From NCBI GenBank assembly GCA_022710975.1, contig JAKLGA010000008.1:62001-126000 (forward strand): 64,000 nt of DNA, written 5' to 3'. Of the stretch, positions 59,062 through 64,000 are shown piece by piece. This stretch comes from Myxococcota bacterium (GTDB lineage Bacteria; Myxococcota; B64-G9). Under the pieces are notes generated by a model that was given only the letters and a program-made list of their open reading frames with translations, was not told the DNA's origin and did no database searches. How positions within the stretch are numbered: the first letter of the stretch is position 1; every line of letters begins with the position of its first letter. The position numbers and the translations under genes were made by a program.

Positions 59062-61410
59062 TCAACCGGCAGATGGGCGCGCGGACCCCCCACGACGCGA
59101 GCGAAGCCACGCCAGGATCGCGACGGCCCCGCAGAGCAGCCAGCGCTCGCCGCCGGCCGCGCCCGCCCCGCAGCCGCAGTCCGGCCTCGAGCCCTCCGAC
59201 CAGGCCAGGGTGAAGCCGTCCAGGCCGAGCAGGAGCTCCCCCAGGGAGGCGCCCTGGCCGGCGAGCAGCTCCTGGTAGGTCCGCCCGCCAGCGAGCTCCA
59301 GCCCGGCCAGCACCACCCCGTCCATGCCCTCCAGCCCGGGCGGCGCCGCGGGCAGCGCGAGCGCGCCCTCCAGCGGGGGAGACAGGAGCTGCCACAGGCT
59401 CTCCTCGGGCGCGTGGACCAGGAGCGCCAGCGCGTCCGTCTCGGCCGGCAGGCCTGACACCTGGAGGGCGCCGCCGAGCGGGTCGAGGCTCACCGCGGGC
59501 GGCAGCGAGAAGGGCCGGAGGGCGATCTCCCCCTCGAAGGCGGCCACGCGGAAGATCTGCCCGCTGATCCGCCAGGGCTGGTCTGCGCCCTGCAGCGATC
59601 CGGGCCCGCCGCCCAGGGCGATAGCGACCACCCAACGCCGCACCCCCGCGTAGGGCAGCCGCCCGGCCAGGTCCGCGGTCTCGAACGCGATCTCCTCGAT
59701 CAGCCCGACGCAGCTCCCGGCGATCTCGGGATCGCACTCCAGGGCGCTCCCGCCCGCGCCCACCGGCACCAGCCCGAGGCCGGGCACGCCGAGCAGGGCC
59801 GCCAGGACGACCCCGTCGAACGCCAGGGTCCCGTCGGGCAGGAGCACGGGCTCCGGCAGCCTCACCGTGAGGCTGTCCCCGGCCCCCACCGGCAGGCGGA
59901 GGGAGGCGCCCGGCAGGGCCTGCAGCCCGTCGTAGCCGGGCACGAGGTCGTCGACGCGGCCGTCCCCGTCGCGGTCCAGCGCGTCCGCGGCCCAGGTGAG
60001 GGGCGGAAACGCCCGGCCCGGGCCGAGGCCACTGTGCGCGCCCCCCAGGAACAGCTCGATGAACCTGGCGATCTCCCGTCCGGGCCTGGGATGCTCATCC
60101 TCGGTGATGAACGTGCCGAAGGTCTCGATCACCGTGGACAGGTTGAGCCGCTGCCCCAGGGCCCACGCCAGGCGCTGGCCCGCTGGGCCGGTGGACTCGG
60201 CCTGCTCATGGAACCAGGTCGCGTTCAGCCCGAGCACGGTCCCGCCCGGCAGGCGGACGTCCGCCGTGGTCCCGCCCAGCACGAGGTGCATCTCCAGCCG
60301 CTCGCCGAAGACCTCATCGAGCGGACGGGCGAAGGGATTCCAGGGGATGGACAGACCCGCCAGCCCCACCTTCGCCTCGCAGGGCTGGCCCGCGGCGCAG
60401 TGGAGCTCCTCGAACGACAACGGCGCCCGGAAACCGCCCGTACCCTCCAGCACCGAGGGCTCGAGGGTCAGCGCGAGGTCGTTCCCGCCCGCGCTCAGGA
60501 GGTCCAGCGGGGTCAGGCCCGCGGCGGTCACCCGCACCCTGGCCGGCGAGCCCGCGAGGTCGAGCCCGGGGAACAGGGCCACGCCATCCAAGTCGGTCTC
60601 GCCCGCTCCGAGGCCCTCCACCTCGACCGAGGCGCTGGCCAGCGGCCCGCCGTCCCGGCCGTCCCGGACCGCGACCCTCAGCGCGTCGACCGGGGCCGGC
60701 CCCAGGTTCACCACCTCGGCCCGGCCGACGAGCGAGCAGTCCGGCACCGAGGCCGTGAGCTGCGCGCGGCCCGCCTCGGCGCCCGCGCTCACCTCCCCCT
60801 CGGCGACGGTCGCCACCGCCTCCGCGTCCGAGGACCAGATCAAGGCGAGCCCTGGCACCAGCGCCCCCGAGGGCAGGGTGGCCTGGGCGAGCACCCGCGC
60901 GGTCTCCCCGGGCCGCAGCGCGAGCACGGCCGGGAGCAGCTCGAGGCTGGCCTCCAGCGCGCACGGCTCGAACACGACGCACCTGTCCTCGAAGCAGACC
61001 GTCCCCGGGCGGCAGTCCCCGTCCGCCTGGCAGGGCTGGAAGCCGCACTGGCCGTCCGCGGAGCACACCCGGCTGTCCCCGTGGGGCAGCGCCACGGCGA
61101 CGCAGTCCGCGTCCTGGGTGCAGGGACGGGTACAGATCATCAGATCGGGATCGCAGTAGAGCGGCTCGAAGCAGGCCTCGCGGTCAGACTCGCAGTCCTG
61201 CCCTTCGTCGAGGCCGACGCAGTGCCCGTCGAAGCAGTACTCCTCCGGGCCGCACTCGGAGGGGAAGCAGCACTCGTGGCACAGCCCGTCGTTGCAGCGG
61301 ACGAGCGGCGGCTGGCAGGCGGGCTCCCCGGTCCCCGATCCGCAGGCCGCGAGCCAAGCAGCGGCGGCGAGCGCGAGCCAGCCCGCCAGGAGAATCCCGA
61401 ATCCCCGCAT
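59062..61410 (-). CDS. Cys-rich lipoprotein with Ig-like domain and MYXO-CTERM-like tail
   Basis: A 782-residue surface protein. The signal peptide ends in a good lipobox (AAAWLAAC, Cys 22). Residues about 30-150 hold a dozen or more Cys in short repeats of the type CQADGDCRPGTVCFEDRC, as in myxobacterial EGF/dickkopf-like repeats. A bacterial Ig-like domain follows (GALVPGLALIWSSDAEAVATV), then a carboxypeptidase-regulatory-like fold (VRDGRDGGPLASASVEVEG). The remainder is unassigned. The end is DCGCGAGAAGG, a hydrophobic helix (LLCGAVAILAWL) and RSRR, resembling MYXO-CTERM. Lipobox plus MYXO-CTERM in one protein is notable. GGAGG precedes the ATG. Confidence 0.78.
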   Translation of the reverse strand: MRGFGILLAGWLALAAAAWLAACGSGTGEPACQPPLVRCNDGLCHECCFPSECGPEEYCFDGHCVGLDEGQDCESDREACFEPLYCDPDLMICTRPCTQDADCVAVALPHGDSRVCSADGQCGFQPCQADGDCRPGTVCFEDRCVVFEPCALEASLELLPAVLALRPGETARVLAQATLPSGALVPGLALIWSSDAEAVATVAEGEVSAGAEAGRAQLTASVPDCSLVGRAEVVNLGPAPVDALRVAVRDGRDGGPLASASVEVEGLGAGETDLDGVALFPGLDLAGSPARVRVTAAGLTPLDLLSAGGNDLALTLEPSVLEGTGGFRAPLSFEELHCAAGQPCEAKVGLAGLSIPWNPFARPLDEVFGERLEMHLVLGGTTADVRLPGGTVLGLNATWFHEQAESTGPAGQRLAWALGQRLNLSTVIETFGTFITEDEHPRPGREIARFIELFLGGAHSGLGPGRAFPPLTWAADALDRDGDGRVDDLVPGYDGLQALPGASLRLPVGAGDSLTVRLPEPVLLPDGTLAFDGVVLAALLGVPGLGLVPVGAGGSALECDPEIAGSCVGLIEEIAFETADLAGRLPYAGVRRWVVAIALGGGPGSLQGADQPWRISGQIFRVAAFEGEIALRPFSLPPAVSLDPLGGALQVSGLPAETDALALLVHAPEESLWQLLSPPLEGALALPAAPPGLEGMDGVVLAGLELAGGRTYQELLAGQGASLGELLLGLDGFTLAWSEGSRPDCGCGAGAAGGERWLLCGAVAILAWLRSRRGGSARPSAG

Positions 61411-61449
61411 GTCCCCGACCTCCGAGCTGCGTGGCCGCCTGCACCTCCG

Positions 61450-61478
61450 AGCCTACCAGCGCCGCCCGCGGCCGACAA
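61450..61478 (-). promoter_or_regulatory. Promoter for the Cys-rich lipoprotein
   Basis: On the minus strand TTGTCG (61473-61478), 17-bp spacer, TAGGCT (61450-61455). The start would be near 61443, 33 bases before the ATG. The -10 is the same as that of the TolC-family gene. Confidence 0.4.
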
Positions 61479-61589
61479 GGCCTGTCCCAATGTGCGGAGG
61501 GTGCGGGCGTTTGCAGATCGCCCGTGTGCCCCCTCTGGGCTAGGCTTCCTGCGCGCGCCTGGCGCGCTTGGAAACCTTGGCGTCCGTGC

Positions 61590-62135
61590 TCACACGCCCC
61601 GCGAGGCTGGCACCAGGTAGACCTCCGCGTCCCGGACGACGGTCGGATGCTCGGCCTCGAGTGTGCCCTCGATCGCCACCTCCTCGCCGGGCGGGCCAGG
61701 GTCGAGGCGGGCCAGCTCGAGGACGACCGAGTCCCGGTAGCCGTCCTTCCATGGACGCGTGTCCAGGTAGTACCTCCGGGTCCACTCGCGGGTGACGCCC
61801 TGCATGGGGAGCCGGTCGCCCCACGCGCCCAGCACCTCCTCGGCCACCACGCGCCCCGCGGCGAGCGCCCGCAGGGTCGAGCGCACGCGAAAGGCGCCCT
61901 CGATGCCCGGATATTCGAGATCCACGCGCAGGTAGGCACGGAGGGCTTCGCTCGTGGACCGGGCGAAGGTGAGCCGGAACGCCTCCCCGGCCCGGACCGG
62001 CTGCCTGGCGAGGACGGCCGCGAGGTGCTGCCGCCGGGCGCGGTCAGCGCGGCGGAACAGGAAGATCAGTACGCCAGCGCCCGCGAGGGCGCCCGCGCAG
62101 ACGAGCAACGCGTGGGCGAGGGAGAGATCCTGCAT
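61590..62135 (-). CDS. Hypothetical membrane-anchored protein
   Basis: About 181 residues. I chose ATG 62135, with GGGAGG 10 bases upstream. One N-terminal transmembrane helix (LLVCAGALAGAGVLIFLF) is followed by a basic region and a soluble domain of about 140 residues, rich in beta strands by the pattern (AYLRVDLEYPGIEG, RDSVVLELARL, VAIEGTLEAEHP). I do not recognise a family. An E3 ubiquitin-ligase-like GIDE domain or similar fold is conceivable but not shown. The region 61411-61589 between it and the lipoprotein gene holds only the latter's promoter; 62136-62329 shows nothing clear. Confidence 0.55.
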   Translation of the reverse strand: MQDLSLAHALLVCAGALAGAGVLIFLFRRADRARRQHLAAVLARQPVRAGEAFRLTFARSTSEALRAYLRVDLEYPGIEGAFRVRSTLRALAAGRVVAEEVLGAWGDRLPMQGVTREWTRRYYLDTRPWKDGYRDSVVLELARLDPGPPGEEVAIEGTLEAEHPTVVRDAEVYLVPASRGV

Positions 62136-62329
62136 CGACGACCAACCTCCCATTCCCATTCTCTATCAGGGCAGCCAAGAGGGTGAAAACGATCCACTCC
62201 AGAGGGCCCACGCTCGTCCGGGCAGGCCCGAAAGACACCCTGCCTGCCCTTCTCAGCCCACCCTCCCGGGTTCGAGGTGGATCTGGCGAAACACTTCGTG
62301 GATTGAGGAAAAAGGGCCGGACGGCAGGC

Positions 62330-63046
62330 TCACCTGATCACGAACTTGAACTTCTCGTCGCAGATGAAGATCTCGTCGCTGTCGCGGATCTTCATCTTCT
62401 CGATGCGCTCGCCCTTGTACCAGGTGCCGTTGGCCGAGCCGAGATCCTCGATGAAGAACTCGCCCCGCTCGCGGGTGATGATGGCGTGCTCGCGGGAGAC
62501 CTTGACCGAGTTGATCACCAGGTCGCACTTCGACGAGCGCCCGATGATGAAGATGTCCTTGTCGATCTTCTCGCTGTCGCCGTCCTCGTTGACGATGAAC
62601 AGGCCGGCCGCCTCCTCCGCCGGGCGGGCGGCGGGCCGGGCCGAGGCCGGCGCGGGCCGGGCCGCGGGCCGGGCCGCGGGAGGCGGGGGCGCGGCCTTGG
62701 GCGGGGGCGGCGCCTCGGTCTTGCGCGCCCCGGGCGCCTCGCGCGTGCGGCCCGGCGCGAACTTGGGGGGCGGTGGCGCGCTGGCCGCGGCCGGCTTGGC
62801 CGCGGGCCGCGCGGCCGGACGCGCCTCGGCCCCGCCGTCCTCGATCTCGAACTTGTCCGCGCCGGCAGGCGGCGCCGCGTCCACGGCCGAGGGGGTGACG
62901 TAGCCCAGGCGGACCGCCATCTCGAACATGGCCTGGCTGACCAGGGTCTCGATCCGCTGGCCGGACTCGTCCGCCATGGTCTTGAAGACGGAATACAGCA
63001 CGTCGGAAACGTTGACCGGTTTGGAACCACCCGAGGGGATCGCCAT
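62330..63046 (-). CDS. FHA-domain protein with Pro/Ala-rich linker
   Basis: A 238-residue cytosolic protein. Residues 1-55 form a small helical N-terminus (VNVSDVLYSVFKTMADESGQ). Residues about 65-150 are a Pro/Ala/Arg linker. The C-terminal FHA domain (about 155-238) has FIIGRSSKCDLVINSVKVSREHAII and SANGTWYKGERI; the Gly-Arg, Ser, His and Asn-Gly residues for phosphothreonine binding are present. It starts behind a GGAGAGG ribosome-binding site and one of the best promoters in the window. It may be a partner of Ser/Thr kinases, none of which are in the window. Confidence 0.82.
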   Translation of the reverse strand: MAIPSGGSKPVNVSDVLYSVFKTMADESGQRIETLVSQAMFEMAVRLGYVTPSAVDAAPPAGADKFEIEDGGAEARPAARPAAKPAAASAPPPPKFAPGRTREAPGARKTEAPPPPKAAPPPPAARPAARPAPASARPAARPAEEAAGLFIVNEDGDSEKIDKDIFIIGRSSKCDLVINSVKVSREHAIITRERGEFFIEDLGSANGTWYKGERIEKMKIRDSDEIFICDEKFKFVIR

Positions 63047-63111
63047 CTCGCCTCTCCTGCCCTCTGTGCCGAAAAACCCAATCTTTTCGACGGGTTTCAG
63101 CCCGCGGCCTG

Positions 63112-63140
63112 ACTATACCAGCCCGCTCCAGGGCTGTCAA
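63112..63140 (-). promoter_or_regulatory. Near-consensus sigma-70 promoter of the FHA gene
   Basis: On the minus strand a perfect TTGACA (63135-63140), 17-bp spacer, TATAGT (63112-63117; 5 of 6). The start would be near 63105, 59 bases before the ATG. Confidence 0.75.
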
Positions 63141-63172
63141 CTTTCCATTCCCTCGCTGGGACGGGCACATGC

Positions 63173-63190
63173 GCCGGCCTCGCGGCCGGC
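63173..63190 (-). terminator. Possible stem-loop after glgC
   Basis: A perfect 7-bp stem GCCGGCC/GGCCGGC with a 4-base loop, 3 bases after the glgC stop. No T-run follows, so it may stabilise the mRNA end rather than terminate by itself. Confidence 0.35.
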
Positions 63191-63193
63191 CCC

Positions 63194-64000
63194 TCAGGGA
63201 TGCGCCCGCCGCACCAGGGTGGCCCCGTCCGGCAGGTCGCCAGGGAAATCGGCCTCCTGCAGCCCGGCCTCCAGCACCGTGTTGGAGCCCACCCGGCAGC
63301 CCTCCGGGATGCGGCTGCCCTTGCCCACCACCACCATCCCGTCCATCTGGCACTTGGCGTATTCCTTGTTGGTCACCTCGTCACGGCCCCCGTCGAGCAC
63401 CGCGCCGGCGCCCACCACCACGCCCTTGTCCAGGATGGCCCGCCGCACCCGGGCGCCGGGCCGGATCACGGCGCCGTCCATCAGGACCGCCTCCTCGACC
63501 ACGGCCCCGGGGCCCACCTGGACGCCCGGCGAGAGCACCGAGCCCTGCACCCGCCCCTCGATCCAGCAGCCCGCCGACAGGCGCGCCTTGCCCACCTCGG
63601 CGCGCGCGCCGAAGCGCACCGGAGGCATGTCGCCGTCGCGCAGCGTCTCCTGCCTGCTGCACACCTCCCAGCCCTCGAGATCCAGCCCGCTCGAGGCGTC
63701 CAGGCAGTCCATGCTGGCGTGGAAGTAGGAGGACACGGTGCCCACGTCCCGCCAGTAGCCGTCGAAGCGGTGGGCGTACACGTTCCCGCCGGCGAGCAGG
63801 GCCGGCATGATGTGCGCGCCGAAGTCGTTGCCCTGCTTGGTGGCCACGATGTCCTGCAGCGCCTTGACCAGGGCCGGGTACTCGAACACGTAGATGCCCA
63901 TCGAGGCCAGGCGCGTGTCGGCGGCCTTGGGCTTCTCCTCGAAGCGCGTGATGCGGCCCCGCGCGTCGGTCCACAGCATGCCGAAGCGCGAGGTGTCCTC
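63194..64000 (-). CDS. glgC: Glucose-1-phosphate adenylyltransferase GlgC (5' part missing)
   Basis: The gene runs off the right edge; the C-terminal 268 residues are visible. They include the end of the nucleotidyltransferase domain (RITRFEEKPK, ASMGIYVFEYPALVKAL, FGAHIMPALL, RFDGYWRDVGTVSSY) and the left-handed beta-helix domain of hexapeptide repeats (RLSAGCWIEGRVQGSVLSPG, GAVIRPGARVRRAILDKGV), ending in the Y-C-rich EYAKCQMDGMVVVGKG segment. GlgC makes ADP-glucose from glucose-1-P and ATP for glycogen synthesis. The missing N-terminus contains the catalytic loop, so activity cannot be judged. Confidence 0.92.
   Translation of the reverse strand, partial: EDTSRFGMLWTDARGRITRFEEKPKAADTRLASMGIYVFEYPALVKALQDIVATKQGNDFGAHIMPALLAGGNVYAHRFDGYWRDVGTVSSYFHASMDCLDASSGLDLEGWEVCSRQETLRDGDMPPVRFGARAEVGKARLSAGCWIEGRVQGSVLSPGVQVGPGAVVEEAVLMDGAVIRPGARVRRAILDKGVVVGAGAVLDGGRDEVTNKEYAKCQMDGMVVVGKGSRIPEGCRVGSNTVLEAGLQEADFPGDLPDGATLVRRAHP

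Noticed and set aside
55487-59737. A 1,416-codon minus-strand frame across gspL-N
   Set aside because: Antisense shadow of GspL, GspM and GspN; no motif, signal peptide or ribosome-binding site.
61541-61546. TAGGCT on the plus strand as a promoter
   Set aside because: No -35 at 16-18 bp and no plus-strand gene downstream.

Overview
The window is about 70% G+C or higher and densely coded. It looks like a chromosome segment of a Gram-negative deltaproteobacterial lineage, most likely Myxococcota. The signs are two surface proteins with MYXO-CTERM-like tails, FHA, PilZ, GYF and AgmX/PglI domain proteins, a Tad pilus locus with an FHA-fused ATPase, LptD and LpxB (so an LPS outer membrane), and a complete type II secretion operon. 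This taxonomic placement is inference; no rRNA is present. I saw no tRNA, rRNA, insertion sequence, prophage or CRISPR array.

Layout. 1-6.6 kb: end of a PHP-domain hydrolase, a membrane protein, an STN-domain lipoprotein, a GT-C glycosyltransferase, a palindrome-rich 425-bp gap, a TolC-family protein and an MlaC-family protein. 6.6-13 kb (minus strand): Tad pilus genes in transcription order flp, cpaA, cpaC, FHA-cpaF, FHA-TPR. 13.2-18 kb: a TetR regulator with a clear promoter and operator, then lptD and a double-AMIN protein. 18-25.2 kb (minus): a signalling cluster of CHASE2 adenylate cyclase, GAF-GAF-HD-GYP protein, Crp/Fnr regulator, class II cyclic-nucleotide phosphodiesterase, then folC. 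25.4-27.5 kb: a membrane-anchored TPR protein.

27.5-34 kb (minus): the most unusual part. An HSP90-type ATPase (558 aa) overlaps the start of a 1,559-aa protein. The large protein has a degenerate GHKL domain followed by five tandem copies of a two-part module that also follows the ATPase domain in the smaller protein. I know no name for this pair. The adjacent divergent region holds a strong promoter with an operator over its -10, and a three-hairpin RNA ending in a textbook terminator, upstream of a subtilase.

34-43.7 kb: MYXO-CTERM-like subtilase, a GYF/AgmX protein, a small protein, PilZ protein, a membrane protein, a NifU-like Fe-S protein, and a coupled lipid A/glycosylation operon (Gfo/Idh oxidoreductase, LpxB, polyprenyl-phosphate sugar synthase, ArnT-like GT-C, small membrane protein). 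43.7-58.9 kb: T2SS operon gspC-D-E-F-lspA-G-H-I-J-K-L-M-N behind an excellent sigma-54 promoter with two upstream activator-like sites. 59-64 kb: a MYXO-CTERM-like lipoprotein, an anchored protein, an FHA protein with a near-consensus promoter, and the 3' part of glgC.

Several parts fit one theme, an elaborate cell surface. T2SS and the MYXO-CTERM proteins would populate it, LptD, LpxB and the GT-C enzymes would build and decorate LPS, and the Tad genes would make adhesive pili. cAMP, c-di-GMP (HD-GYP, PilZ) and FHA proteins would regulate it.
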